A DNA stretch of 64,000 bases from Mycoplasmopsis gallinarum DSM 19816 (GCF_000621085.1 NZ_KK211211.1:1-64000); one strand, 5' to 3'; shown: positions 1 to 11,749, counted from the stretch's first letter. Program-made: numbers and translations. Notes: generated by a model from the letters alone, not told the origin.

Positions 1-841
1 ATTATTTTATTTATCAAATGTATCCGAAGATTTTGATTATAAATTTCATAATTTTGAAATTTCTAATTTACTAAATGATAGTTATTCAATTGGCAAATTA
101 AATATTGAAATCACTAATAAAAATGATGGAAATAAACAAATTTTACCTTGGTTTACAATTAATTTCAATTTACATCACCATATTTTTGAAGGTTTTTTTA
201 TTAGCAATGAACTAGGATTAATTAATGATAAACCAAGAAATAGTGAAAACTATTTTTCATATTATTCATATCCAAAAAATCAAGATAATTCAGGTTTGGA
301 TGCAAATGGCAACATTATTAAACCCCAATTTATAGATGCAAATGATTTTATGAATGAAAATTTAATTGATATTGTTAATTTTTTGATTAATCAAAATATT
401 AACAATTTAAATTTATGAAAAAATAAAGTTATGACTGATTTAAGTGTTGAATTTGTAATTAATTACAAAGAGGAATTAACCAAAAAATTAGAATTGCTAT
501 TAAATCAATTTATTTTACTTTATTTTATCGGTGATAATCAAAACAAAACTTTAATTAAAAAAGTCAATGTATTTATTGATCCTTTAAATGATTATAGTTT
601 TGAAAAATATGGTTTAGGTAATTTACCAATCAGTTTTAGTTTTATTGATGAAAATGGTAATGAGCTCTTAAATTTGCAAAATAGACAGCAAATTTTTCTT
701 CTTTCCGGTTTTGTTGGCTCAAATAATGAAGTTAGATTACAAAAGGAATTAGAGTTAAAAAGAACAAATAATCCAAATTGAAAAATTGAACCGCTTAAAG
801 ATTTAACCATCCCTTATTTATCTAAATTTAATGTAAATTAA
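1..841 (+). CDS. Unknown protein, 5' end outside window
   Basis: The frame is open from base 2 to a TAA at 839-841, giving the last 279 residues; two TGA codons are read as Trp. I do not recognise a family. The visible part is rich in Asn, Leu, Ile and Phe, has no membrane segment and no obvious catalytic motif; it contains a short His run (around residue 55) and a C-terminal half that reads like mixed alpha/beta secretion-type sequence. Composition resembles mycoplasma surface lipoproteins, but the N-terminus that would show a lipobox is missing. It converges on the next gene and shares a hairpin terminator with it. The call as a real gene is firm; the function is unknown. Confidence 0.8.
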
Positions 842-880
842 AATGAACAATCTGTTTATTTTTTTCAAAGTTTTAGATTT

Positions 881-923
881 AAAAAAACAAATATACCTTA
901 TTTATAGGCATATTTGTTTTTTT
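881..923. terminator. Bidirectional terminator between convergent genes
   Basis: An inverted repeat with arms AAACAAATAT and ATATTTGTTT and A/T runs on both outer sides lies between the two converging stops at 841 and 931, so it can end transcription in both directions. Confidence 0.75.
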
Positions 924-930
924 ATTGAAA

Positions 931-1779
931 TTAATTATTATTTTGTATTGATGCTTCAAATTCAGATTTTGCAGTACTTAAATTATTTTTAGTTGATTCT
1001 AAAGCTCTTAAACTCACATAATTATTCGCACAACTTTCTTTTGCAAGTGATAAAATTTCTTTTAATTTCGCTAATTGTTCAGTAGCTTCTGGATTATTTG
1101 CAGTATCTGGATTTGAATCAATTATTTGTTGGACTTCAGCAATGATTTGGTTTAAATTAGTTTTTTCGGCTTGAATTTTTTGTTTATTATTATTTAAAAT
1201 TTGTAATTGATCTTGATAAACATGATCTAAATTTACTAGTCCATCTTCAAGCGCTGATAAATCTTGCGAATTATATTTTTCTTTAGCTTCATCATTAGCA
1301 TTATTTAAATCAGCTAAGGCATTTACGACAATTAAATCTTTATCTTCAACTTCTTCAGGAATTGAATATTCATTGACTAAATTAGTTACTGCTAAAATTT
1401 TATTTTTTAAATTAACTAATGCATTATATTGATTTTGATAAGTTGAAAAATGGGTTTCAAGTTTAGTAATTAATTCTTCTAAATTTAGATCATTAATATT
1501 TTTAGTATTATCCAAAATCTTTTTTTCATTGTTTAATCAATTAAAAAAACTTAAATTTAGAGCTGTAATTTGACTATCGTTTAAATCATTATTTGCTGTT
1601 AATTCAGTTTTGATTTTTTCAATTAATTGATTCATTTTGGCCAAATTTTCATTTTGTTTTGTATTATCAATTTTATTTTTGTTATTTGCAAGTAAATAGG
1701 TTAAAGTTCCAATTGTGCTAATTCCCGCAATAGCAGTAATTGTTCCTAAAGAAATTCAGATTTTTTTATTTTTAGCCAT
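931..1779 (-). CDS. Membrane-anchored coiled-coil surface protein, 282 aa
   Basis: ATG at 1779 follows AAGGAG by about 5 bases. Residues 6-28 form one hydrophobic segment after a Lys-rich start, so the protein is probably anchored in the membrane with the rest outside. The remainder is highly charged, Asn/Lys/Glu-rich and strongly alpha-helical. Residues from about 120 to the end match the repeat module of the 865-residue protein at 49100-51697: both carry a short IPE element followed by KD-x-VVV/IVV, then a long helix ending in YVSL/YISL. No catalytic motif is visible. It has its own promoter space after the terminator that closes the polyamine operon. Role in surface structure or adhesion is inference only. 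Confidence 0.85.
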
Positions 1780-1831
1780 TTTTACTCCTTATTTAAACTC
1801 CTAAAGTAATTAAATTTTAATCATTATTTTT

Positions 1832-1860
1832 AAAAAAACTAGAATGCAAATTCTAGTTTT
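1832..1860 (-). terminator. Terminator of the polyamine operon
   Basis: On the minus strand the arms AAAACTAGAAT and ATTCTAGTTTT are followed by further T residues, 5 bases after the potD stop codon. It separates the operon from the coiled-coil gene downstream. Confidence 0.8.
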
Positions 1861-1864
1861 CAAC

Positions 1865-3490
1865 TTATTTTTTAATCTTTTGACCTCAATAAAATTGAAT
1901 GTCAGTTAAGGTTTTTTCATTAACTGGTTTAATTGGTAAATGATCTACATGATAAGAAATTTTAGTTGAATCAGTAATTAAATTTTGATTGGTGCCTGGC
2001 AATTTTAATGTGTATTCATTAGTAATATCATATAGAGATTTCATATAGTCTTTTTCATAAGCGAAAATCTCATTTCATCTTTCATCGCTTATATTTAAAT
2101 CTTGATATCTTGCTTTCATTTCATTTTCATATGCTTCATCTAGTTGATAATCAAAATAGTGTTCTTTAATAAAATCATAAGCATATTTATAAACCGGAAT
2201 ATATCCAGTATCATCAAAATTTAGCACGAACATATTATTTTCAAGTGTATCAATTACTTTTTCTTCTGTTTCATCTCAATTGGTGATTTGATTACCATTA
2301 TCATCTAATAAACCGTTTAAATAAGATTCTTTTACTGCTTGAAACACTTTTTGACGATAATAATTATTTGTTTCAGATGAGATTACTAAACCATCTACTA
2401 ATAAAATATTAGTTTTAGGGCGAATAAAACGAATTGCACCATTTCTAACACTTGGGTGATTATCCGCTGATAAATAAGCATCTATTACATCACCATTGTA
2501 AATAATACCTGCATTAATTTGTGAATTTGGATCGATTATTTTATCAACTAGTTCTAAACCGTCGCCAATAAAATTCACTTTTTTACTAGTTAGTGAATAA
2601 TCAAGAGAATCACGAATTAACTCTTCAAACTGATCTAATAATTCTTTGTGAATTGATTCATCGTTCTTATTATCATATCCATCACCAGTTGCTTGTGAAT
2701 CTTCTCTTTGTTTAGTTTCAGTATTTAAGCGATAAGAAGATCCATAAACCATATTGTCACGCACTGCGTCAGTGATTTCTCAATTATCAAAGCCCATATT
2801 TTTAATAGTTCTTAATACATCATAATCGCTGAAAGTTCGAGTAGTTCATTTTAAATCATCATTTTTTTCACTAATTAATTGATTTAAAATTTGTGTATCA
2901 AATTCATAATAAGTTTCAAAGTCGTCTTTATTTAAAATTTTACTTGGATTATAAACTACTACCATATCTTGAGAAAAATATGGAACAAAATATTCTCACA
3001 AATGTCTTTCTTCGGCAACTAATTTACCGTTATTATCGGTTTTTAAATCTTCATCATAGCTAATTAAATGTTCTCAAATTTGTTCAGTGTATAAAGATTT
3101 TAATTTATTAGCTAATTTGTTTTTATCTTTTACTGTTTCTTCATCAAAATTAAATAAAGTTTGATAATCAATTTTAGCCAATTTATTTTGTTTAATCAAT
3201 TCAACTGCTAAAGCATCATTTCCAATTCCCGCAATTGCTTTTCTTGTTAGTAAAGCATTTGTAAATTGATTAATTTCATCAAATTCTTTATAGTCAAAAT
3301 CTTCTTGCATTCTAGCAATCGAATCTTCTGACATATAACTACGATAATTATAAAAAGATGGTTTGAAATTATTTTTATATTTATAAGTTAATGAAACTGT
3401 TAAAACTGAAGTTAAACTTAAACCGAAAAATAAAAATCCTGTAGTTTTATTAAAAACAAGATTTTTAAATTTTGTTCAAAATTTACTCAT
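1865..3490 (-). CDS. potD: Polyamine ABC transporter substrate-binding protein, copy 1
   Basis: 541 residues. It should capture spermidine/putrescine outside the cell and deliver it to PotB-PotC. The N-terminus has one hydrophobic anchor (about residues 13-33) and no lipobox cysteine, so it is tethered by a transmembrane helix and not by lipid. A PotD-type segment QDMVVVYNPSKIL and a later segment NILLVDGLVIS are visible. It is longer than the usual PotD (about 350 residues), as is common in mycoplasmas. The ATG lies inside the end of potC, overlapping by 8 bases, which implies coupled translation. A full paralogue sits at 6788-8389: the two share the closing pattern VNxK...YW..KI+K. Substrate identity rests on context with potABC. 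Confidence 0.78.
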
Positions 3491-4385
3491 TTTTTAATGT
3501 AAATTCAACCTCATTTGGAATTGTTTCATTAACTCGATTAGTTTTATTTAAAGCTTCATTTTGTTTACTCAATTGTTTCATAATTTTTTCATTTTTCTTC
3601 ACTTGAATAATTTTGTATGAAACATAAATTATATTTGCAAGGAAAATTACAAAAAGTAAGAATGCTCCAACAACTAAACCTCAGGCTCTAAATTGCCCTG
3701 CATAAAGTTTGGTACCTAAAGTAGAAACATTAGTTGTAGTACTCAAAATAATAAAGTCATCAAATGATAAAAAGGCAGCTACAACTGAAACGAAAATGAT
3801 TGAAGGAATCATATAAATAAAGTAAGTTTTAAATCATGAACGCAATTTAGAATAACCTAAATCTTGACTAGCTTCAAATAATGAAGCATTAAATTTTTCA
3901 CTTCTTGGATACATTAAAGTAATTCCATAAGGTAAGGCCATCACGGTGTGTCCAACAATACCTCTAACCATTCCTTCTTTGGTATTAGCTAAAGCACCAA
4001 ATAAAATACTAAATACTAAAACCAAACCAATGGCAGTAATATTATCTGGATTAATCAAAGGAATATTATTAACAGATCTTACAATGTTGCCATATTTTTT
4101 GTTTCTTTGTCTTCACATTGCAAAAACAGTAATTAGTGAAATTGAAACTACAAAAAGTGCTGTAAAGATGGCAATTATTACAGAATTAACTAATGCGTCT
4201 AATCTTCCACCATCACCAAATGTTTTTCAAGCTTCAATTGAAAAAGTATTTCAAGAAGTACTTAAAAAACCTCTATCACTTTCTTTATTAAAGCTAAAAA
4301 TTGTGGCAAAAACTAAAGGAATATAAACAAGGATTAAAATAAAATAAATATAAGTTTGTCTTAAAAAAGCTGTAAATTTACTCAT
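3483..4385 (-). CDS. potC: Polyamine ABC transporter permease PotC
   Basis: 300 residues with six likely membrane helices. The typical binding-protein-dependent permease loop is present near residues 180-200 (EASQDLGYSKLRS), the site that contacts the ATPase. Family knowledge: PotC pairs with PotB to form the membrane channel of the spermidine/putrescine importer. The gene starts at an ATG that overlaps the 3' end of potB by 8 bases and ends 8 bases inside potD, so the four genes are translated as one coupled unit. The C-terminal tail after the last helix is long and charged, ending in an acidic stretch. Confidence 0.9.
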
Positions 4386-5217
4386 TTGTTCATCCTTTCT
4401 TTAGTTTGATAAAGATTCTTGGAATTGCATAAATAACAAAATATGAACCGATAAAAATGAATGAAACCACTAAAACTAACACTGAACCTGAAGCTAATTT
4501 AAATTCATTTGAAGGAATTGTATATTCATTAATTACAGCACCAATAGTTTGCAATTGATTTTTATTTAATAATAATTTATCACTAATTACAAAGGTTGTA
4601 GCTGATGATAAGAAAATTAAACCAAGTCCACCAATAATTGCTTTTAAAGAATAAGGAATAACCACTTTTAAAAAAGTTTGCAATTTATTGTAACCAAGAT
4701 CTAAACTTGCTTCAATAATATTACGTGGCATATCTCTAAAAACTGAATAAAGTGGCATTACTATATAAGGTAAATTTAAATATACTAAAGCCAAAATCAT
4801 AAATCATTCAGCATTTAAAGAATCTTGATTTTCAGGTGGAGTAATTGCTAAAAAGAAACCTTTAATCGCATAAATTTTTGCAATTGTGAAAATAATCATT
4901 GGGCTTAAAATAAGACTAATTCCATAAATTGGTAAAAATTTGTTTTTACTTGTCGCTACAAAATAAGCATATGGTAAGCCAATGATTAAACAAATAATTG
5001 AGGAAACAATCCCTATTTTAAGGCTTCTTCAAATTTGCACTCAGGTTTTGGTTTCTTTAACTAATTGGAAAGAGTCAAAACTTTCACGTGGAATAAAGGC
5101 GTTGACAATAATTAAAATAATTGGCAAAATAATTAAAAAGATAGCAATTAATGCAAAAGGAATTAATAAGGTTAATCTTTTATTTAATGCTAAAGCGTTT
5201 TTAATTTTTGAATTCAT
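4378..5217 (-). CDS. potB: Polyamine ABC transporter permease PotB
   Basis: 279 residues, six predicted membrane helices, and the ATPase-contact loop EASLDLGYNKLQ around residues 185-200. It is the partner of PotC in the spermidine/putrescine importer. The ATG at 5217 lies within the last codons of potA (17-base overlap), and its own end overlaps potC by 8 bases. The last residues include a Trp encoded by TGA, which confirms the extension past the apparent TGA stop. Confidence 0.9.
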
Positions 5218-6580
5218 CTGATGAATAATCTCATTTACTATCTTTTGCCATTAAATGAATTGAATCAATAGTTCAATTCAATAAAACTTTGTCATTAATG
5301 TTGAATTTTTTAGCTGTTTCAACATAAATAATTTTTTGAGTTTCAGTTAATTTAATTTTTAAGTAGTAATAACTACCACGATAAGCGCTGTCTACAATTA
5401 CACCTTCTAATTTATTCTCTTTAGTAACTAAACTATTGTACTCATAAATATCAATATCTTCTGGACGAATTAAAACATCAACTTCTTGATTAGGTTGAAA
5501 TTCTGTTTCTTCATGCACAGTTTTAAAAGTAGTATTTAATACACTGACTGTTCCATCAGCATTAAAAGTTCCATTGTAAATGTTTGAATCTCCAATAAAG
5601 GTGGCTACTCATTTGTTAATTGGATAGTCATAAATATTTCTAGGTGTATCATATTGCTCAATTTTTCCATCTCTTACAACAGCCACTCTGTCTGAAAGTT
5701 CTAAGGCTTCTGCCTGGTCGTGAGTAACAAAGATAAAAGTTAAATTTAATTTCTTTTGAATACTTCTTAATAATACTTGCATTCTTTGTCTGATTTTCGC
5801 ATCCAAAGCACTTAATGGTTCGTCTAATAATAGAATTTCAGGTTCAATAACTAATGAACGAGCCAAAGCCACTCTTTGTCTCATTCCTCCTGAAAGTTCA
5901 GAAATGCTTTTATTTTCATTGCCTTCTAAACCAACTAAACGTGTAATATTTTTAACTTCTTCATCAATTTCTTCGCTAGTTAATTTTCTGGTTAAATAAC
6001 GATTCTCAAACTGTTCAGTTTGTTGTTGCACGTAATTTTCTCAATATGAATAGTGAAAATCAGAATCATCTAATCATTTTTGTCTTTTATTATAAGCAAA
6101 GGTATTAGGTTTTAATTTAGACATTTCAGCTTCATATTCTTTTTGCAACTTATCTAATTTAGCAATTTTGTTTTTCGCCTTAGCATCTCATATAATTTTT
6201 TTCTCTTTTAAAATTTGCTCGTATTTATCATTAATTTGTTCTTTTGGTTTTCTCTTTAACTTAAGACCATAACGAATATTTCCTTCAACATTTAAATGTG
6301 GAAATAAAGCATAATCTTGGAAAATAGTAGATAAGTCTCTTTTGTGAGATGGTAAATCTTTAATATCAAGTCCATTAAATTTAATTTCTCCACGAGTAAC
6401 TCATTCAAAACCTGCTAAAAGTCTTAAAATAGTGGTTTTTCCTGAACCTGATGGTCCTAATAAGGTAACAAATTCACCTTTGTTGATTTTTAAATTAACA
6501 TTATCTAAAACAGTTTTACCATCAAATTCTTTAACTACATTTTTTAATTCAATAATGTGTTGATTTTGTTTTTGACTCAT
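5201..6580 (-). CDS. potA: Polyamine ABC transporter ATPase PotA with long insertion
   Basis: 459 residues; the usual PotA has about 370. Walker A GPSGSGKT at 42-49, Q-loop near 88, signature LSGGMRQ at 229-235, Walker B with DEP at 253-255, H-loop in VTHDQAEAL, and a C-terminal TOBE-like regulatory domain. About 90 extra residues (roughly 112-205), rich in Lys and Glu and probably coiled coil, sit between the Q-loop region and the signature motif. ATG at 6580 was preferred over the in-frame ATG 18 bases upstream because an AAAGGAGA site lies at the right distance from it. ATP hydrolysis here powers PotB-PotC import. Long PotA proteins are known in other mycoplasmas. Confidence 0.9.
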
Positions 6581-6622
6581 AATAGTCTCTCCTTTCATAT
6601 TTTTTTCTGTTTAATTTCTCAA

Positions 6623-6778
6623 TTAAAGGGAGGCTAAATCATAAAGATCTTGCTTATATTCGATTGCATAAAAAGGTAATGATGGATTTTGATCATCATT
6701 AAATAACAATAAGATAAACTTAGATTTAAATTTCTCTAATTTTAAATTAGTAATTTTTTGAGTAATCTTTTTTGTCAT
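6623..6778 (-). CDS. Microprotein A of the polyamine operon, 51 aa
   Basis: A 51-residue open frame with ATG at 6778, preceded by AAAAGG at good spacing, starts 9 bases after the second potD stop and ends 42 bases before potA. It has no membrane segment. Its C-terminal half carries N-D-D-x-N-x-x-LPF, a pattern repeated in the 43-residue frame at 8429-8560 in front of the second potD copy. Position, ribosome site and this likeness to a second peptide argue that it is translated. Function unknown; a regulator, chaperone or accessory of the transporter is conceivable. Confidence 0.6.
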   Translation of the reverse strand: MTKKITQKITNLKLEKFKSKFILLLFNDDQNPSLPFYAIEYKQDLYDLASL

Positions 6779-6787
6779 TTTAACCTT

Positions 6788-8389
6788 TTATTTTCTAATT
6801 TTTAAGTTTCAATATGTTTCAATTTCAGTAATTTCTTTTTGATTTACTGGTTCCACCTTATGATGTTGTACAGAATATTTTCCATCATTTACACTTAATA
6901 ATTTTTGATTAGTTCCCGGAATTAATGGTGTATATTCTGAAGTAATTTCGTAAAGATTTTTTACATAATTAATTTCATATTCAAAAATTTCATTTCATCT
7001 TGTATCAGAAATATTTGGATATCTTGTTTTCATTCGATTTCTAAATTCTTCATTGAATTGTTCATCAAAATGGTGATCTTTAATGTATTGATAAACATTT
7101 TTATAAGCTGGCACATAACCAACTGAATAGAAATTGTCAACTGAACCTAATTCATCAACATTTTCTACCGTGCTCAAATCAAGTAAATTTCCATTTTGAT
7201 CGGTTATACCTTCTAAGAAAGTACGACGCAATGTATCATAAATAATGTCAACATATTCTTTAGTGGTATCACTAGCGATTACTAATCCATCCACTAATAA
7301 AATGTTATTTTTTGGCTTAATATATCTAATTGTGCCTGGTCTAACATTTTCAAAATTATCTTCTGAAAAGAAAGCATCGTATGCATCACCATTATAGATA
7401 ATTCCAGCATTAATTGGTCAATCTGGATTAGAAATTCACTCAACCAATTCAAGACCGTTACCATTAAAGTTTAAATTTGGGTTAGTTAAGCTATAATTAA
7501 GTGATTTTTGAATCATGTTACTAAATTGATCAATTAAATCTTTGTAAATTAATTTTCCATCAGGATTTACAACACTTCCTGTGGTGTATTGATCAGTATA
7601 ACTTGCTGTATTTTTATCATAATAAAATGAAGAACCATAAATCATATTATCACGCACAGCATCTGTAATTTGTCAATTATTAAAACCTGCTTCTTTAACA
7701 GTTTTTAAGGCATCATAATCAGTAATTTTATTAGGTGTTCAAGCTTTATCCTCAGGATTTTCTTGAGTTAACTTAGCAACTAAAGCTTTATCAAACTCAT
7801 AATATTTTTCATAATCATCGGTACCTAAAATTTTGCTTGGGTTATAAACAACAATCATATCCTGTGAAAAATAAGGCACAAAATATTCTCATAAATGCTT
7901 GTTAGTTTCAAAATTTGCATCATCTATATTTTCATTTAAAGATATGTCATATGAGCTTAAATGTTCTCACATTTGTTCTGTATAAATAGTTTTTAATTTA
8001 TTAGCCAAATTCCTTTTTGTTTTTACATCTTCATCACTAAAATTAAAGATTTTTTGAAAATCTAAAGGAATTAATTTGTTTTGTTTAATTAAATCAACAC
8101 TTAAAAAATCATTTCCGATTCCGGTTGCAGCTTTTCTAGTTAAAACTGCATTGGTAAATTGGTTAACTGTGTCAAATTCTTTATAGTCAAAATTTTCAGA
8201 GATGATTTCTCAATTCTTCTCTGAAATATAATTTTTAAAATTGTAAAATGAAGGTTTAAACTTTTTAGTATTTTTATAAATTAAAGCTGAAGTTAATACT
8301 CCGGCAATTCCTGCACCAAAGAGAATTAATCCGCTTGTTTTGGTAAAAATTTTAGTTTTTAAAAAATGTTTTATTTTAAAAAAAGACAT
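6788..8389 (-). CDS. Polyamine-type substrate-binding protein, copy 2
   Basis: 533 residues, paralogous along its whole length to the 541-residue protein at 1865-3490: shared elements include FDYKEFD near the start, AVRDNM-YGSS in the middle, LVDGLVI, and the closing YW-x-x-KI-x-K. One N-terminal membrane anchor and no lipobox cysteine. The ATG at 8389 follows AAGGAG. It stands ahead of potA in the same transcript, so the operon carries one binding protein at each end. Divergence between copies is clear in the central region, which suggests different ligands or antigenic variants rather than a recent duplication. Confidence 0.78.
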
Positions 8390-8428
8390 AAATACTCCTT
8401 TGTTTTAATTATTTAAACTTCTAAATAA

Positions 8429-8560
8429 TTAAAATCATTCATTGGTATCTACATCAAGATTAATTAAAGTAAAAGGTAATGGAAAATTCACATCTCCATT
8501 GTGCTTTCTTTTAATAAATACTCATCGTAATTTTGCTTCTTCTATCACCACAAATTTCAT
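8429..8560 (-). CDS. Microprotein B of the polyamine operon, 43 aa
   Basis: A 43-residue frame with ATG at 8560 behind AGGA, two TGA-encoded Trp residues, and a stop 39 bases before the second potD copy. The segment N-G-D-x-N-x-P-LPF aligns with N-D-D-x-N-x-S-LPF of the 51-residue frame at 6623-6778, and the residues around it also align. It is the first gene of the polyamine operon. No signal peptide or membrane helix. Function unknown. Confidence 0.58.
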
Positions 8561-8607
8561 ATATTCCTAAATGTTTAAATAATTCTTAAATTTTAAATTT
8601 TTAAGAT

Positions 8608-8657
8608 AAAAAAATAAACATTTTTTTATGTTTTTTCTTATAAAAAATGTTTATTTT
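8608..8657 (-). terminator. Terminator after the small membrane protein gene
   Basis: A long imperfect inverted repeat (arms AAATAAACATTTTTT and AAAAAATGTTTATTT) overlaps the last codons of the gene at 8651-9127 and is followed by T residues on the minus strand. It closes the lepA transcript before the polyamine operon begins. Confidence 0.75.
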
Positions 8658-9127
8658 ACATATGACAAAATTATGCCAATTATAGTTATGATTAGACCTC
8701 AAGAAAATAAAATAATTAGAATTCAATTATTAGTTTCTCGACTTAATTTACTCATTTGTTGTTCTTTTTTTATTTTTTCAATTCTATTAGTTAATTCTTT
8801 GACTTTAATTTTTTGCTCTGGTGTCTGTTTTTTATGTTTTGCATCTTCTAATTTTAAAGATAAATAATCATTTTTTCTTTGTTTGCGATATCTAAAAAAT
8901 GTTGAACCAAATCCCAATTTCCCTATATATCAAAGAATTGCATAAAATAAATTAGTAACTCCAAAAATTAGAAATGAGTTAGCAATTCAAAACTTATCTT
9001 CTTTATATTTTAAAATAATGAATGCAACTACAATTATTAGAGCAATTGTATTAGAAATTATTAAGTGAATTCAATTTCTTCATGAACTAAAAGCAGTAGT
9101 TATTTTTTGTTTAAAAAAATAAGACAT
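8651..9127 (-). CDS. Small membrane protein, possibly DUF3899-like
   Basis: 158 residues with three or so hydrophobic segments: two in the first half (about 20-40 and 48-66), a GFG-containing turn, a charged coiled-coil stretch (about 80-125), and a last helix before the C-terminus. The pattern recalls DUF3899 membrane proteins, which I give as a tentative match. ATG at 9127 is one base after the lepA stop region (lepA ends at 9129), so the two genes form one transcript. Function unknown. Confidence 0.75.
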
Positions 9128-9128
9128 A

Positions 9129-10919
9129 TTATTTAATATTAGTTTTTAAAATGTTTAAAAATGCTTCTTGAGGTACTTCAACTGTTCCAAGCATTTTCAT
9201 TTTTTTCTTTCCTGCTTTTTGTTTATCTAATAATTTTTTATAACGTGAAACGTCAGCTGCATGCAATTTAGAAGTAACATCTTTTCGATAAGCTTTAATT
9301 GTTTCTCTTGCTATAACCTTTGAACCAATAGTGGCTTGAACTGGAATTTCAAAGTTTTGCCTTGGAATTTCTTTCTTCAATCTTTCACATAAATCACGCG
9401 CTTTTGGATAAGCATCATCACGGTGGCTAATAATTGAAAAAGCGTCAATTTTATCTCCATTTAATAAAATATCAACTTTTACTAAATCATTTTCACGATA
9501 ACCAATTACATCATATTCAAATGAGGCATAGCCTTTTGATAAACTTTTTAAACGATCGAAAAAGTCAATTACAATTTCAGCTAAAGGCATTTCATAGGTT
9601 AATTTAGTTCTGTTGTCGTCAATATATTCTAAATCTTTATAAATTCCACGTTTATTTTGACACAATTCCATAATATTACCAATATATGCATTAGGTAAAA
9701 TAATGGTAGCTAAAATATAAGGTTCCTCAATATGATCGATATAAGTGCGATCTGGCAATAATGATGGGTTCGAAATTAATTCAACTTCTCCATTGGTTTT
9801 AAATACTTTATATTCAACTGATGGTGAAGTTGCAATAATACCAATTTTGTATTCTCTGGATAATCTTTCTTGAAGGATTTCCATATGAAGCATACCTAAA
9901 AATCCAACTCTGAAACCAAAACCTAAAGCTTTTGAAGTTTCTTGTTCTCAAGTAATTGAACTATCACTTAAAGCAATTTTTTCTAAACTTTCTTTTAGTT
10001 CCATATAATCACGAGTATCAACTGGATAAAAACCTGTAAAAACTACTGGTTGTTTTTTCTTATAACCTGGTAAAGCTTTTTCAGCTGGATTATCAACTAA
10101 TGTGATTGTATCTCCAACATTGACTTCTCTGGCGTCTCTAATAGTAGCTGCTAATCAACCAACTTCTCCAGCTTCTAAATAAGGTTTTTTTGTTTCTTTT
10201 GGATTTCTAACCCCAAGTTCAGCCACATGGTATTCTTTATTATTAGACATAAATTTAAATTTATCGCCTTGTTTTAATTTACCTTCAAAAATTCTAATTA
10301 ACATAATCACACCACGATATTCATCAAAGTATGAATCAAAAATTAAAGCTTTTAAAGGTTTAGAATCATCAGCGTCTCTAGGTGCAGGCACATAATTAAT
10401 AATTGCATCTAAAACTTGTTCTGTGTTTAATCCTGTTTTAGCTGAAATAGCAACTGCATTATCAGTAGGTAAACCAATTACACTTTCAATTTCATGTTTA
10501 GTTCTTTCAACGTCTGCAGAAGGTAAGTCAATCTTATTAATAATCGGAATAATTTCTAAATTATTTTCTAGCGCTAAATAAACATTAGCCAAAGTTTGTG
10601 CCTCAATTCCTTGCGTTGCATCAACTAACAATAATGCTCCTTCTGAAGCAGCTAAAGAACGAGAAACTTCATAAGTAAAGTCAACATGGCCTGGAGTGTC
10701 AATTAAGTGAAAAATATAATCTTTGTATTTAATTTGCACCGCATTTAATTTGATTGTAATTCCTCTTTCTCTTTCTAAATCCATTTGATCTAAAAATTGA
10801 TCGTCCATATCATGGGCGCTCACAGTATTAGTTAATTCTAAAATCCGATCAGCTAATGTACTTTTACCATGATCGATATGAGCAATAATTGAAAAATTGC
10901 GAATTTTTGACTTATCCAT
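9129..10919 (-). CDS. lepA: Elongation factor 4 (LepA) GTPase
   Basis: 596 residues, the usual length. G1 motif AHIDHGKST at 13-21, DTPGH in G3, NKIDLP in G4, and the LepA-specific C-terminal domain ending after KMKMLG. LepA binds the ribosome and remodels stalled or mis-translocated complexes; it acts in the cytosol. ATG at 10919 follows a GAGG site. The region from 10920 to 11026 is shared with the divergent kinase-like gene and must contain both promoters; several TATAAT-like hexamers are present. Confidence 0.96.
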
Positions 10920-11026
10920 ATTTTCTACCTCAAACTAAAAAAATAATAAAAAATTTAAATATATAATTAATAATACTTATTTTACTTTAAGAATATTAAA
11001 TGAATGAAAATAAATAAAGGAGTTTT

Positions 11027-11749
11027 ATGAAAAAACCAATTTTAGGTGGACATACTAATCGTAGTTTTCAAGATGAAAATTTATTCATTCAAGAAAAGGT
11101 TTATACAGGATTTAATCACAAAATCAACTATGAATTGCTTGCACAATTTGATTTTGTACCTAAATTAATTTCAAATAATGAAAAAGAAATTGTTTGAGAT
11201 TTTATCAATGGTTCTATTCCAGAAATGACAGATGAAAATTTGATTCGTATTGCTAATAATCTTAAAATTTTGCACAATTCTAAAATTAAATTTCCTGCTT
11301 CAAATCATGCAGCAAGAGTGAAAAAATATAGAGAAATTTTAAAAAATAAAAATATCAATTTACCGGTTTTGAATGATTATTATCGTCAAGTTAATATGAC
11401 TTTGGCCAAAATGGAAAAAGGCACTCCTTTACATAATGATTTATGACCTCGAAATATGTTAGTTGATCAAAATAATCACTTATACATTTTAGATTGAGAA
11501 TATGCAACTTTGGGTGACAAACATTTTGAATTAGCCTATTTTATAGAAGCAAGTAAGCTAAATGAAGCGCAAGAATCTTTATTTTTAAATCACTATGAAA
11601 AATATAATTATAAATTTATTTTAAGACACAAAATTTTAGTTAATTATTTAGTAATTTTATGAGCCTATGCTCAAGAAACTTTGCCTTTCCCTGTTGATGA
11701 ATATATTCAAAAAATTTATGAATTAGATAAAGAATTAAAAAATTATTAA
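11027..11749 (+). CDS. Choline-kinase-like phosphotransferase
   Basis: 240 residues of the aminoglycoside phosphotransferase/choline kinase fold. The catalytic loop H-N-D-L-W-P-R-N (HxDxxxxN) lies near residue 138-145 and is followed by the metal-binding ILDWEYA. The protein lacks most of the N-terminal lobe of larger kinases but keeps a GG-H-T-N-R-S start that may be the nucleotide loop. Family knowledge: mycoplasma homologues are thought to phosphorylate choline or a related alcohol for phospholipid headgroups. ATG follows AAGGAG by 5 bases. The helicase gene follows 38 bases later on the same strand. Confidence 0.85.
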
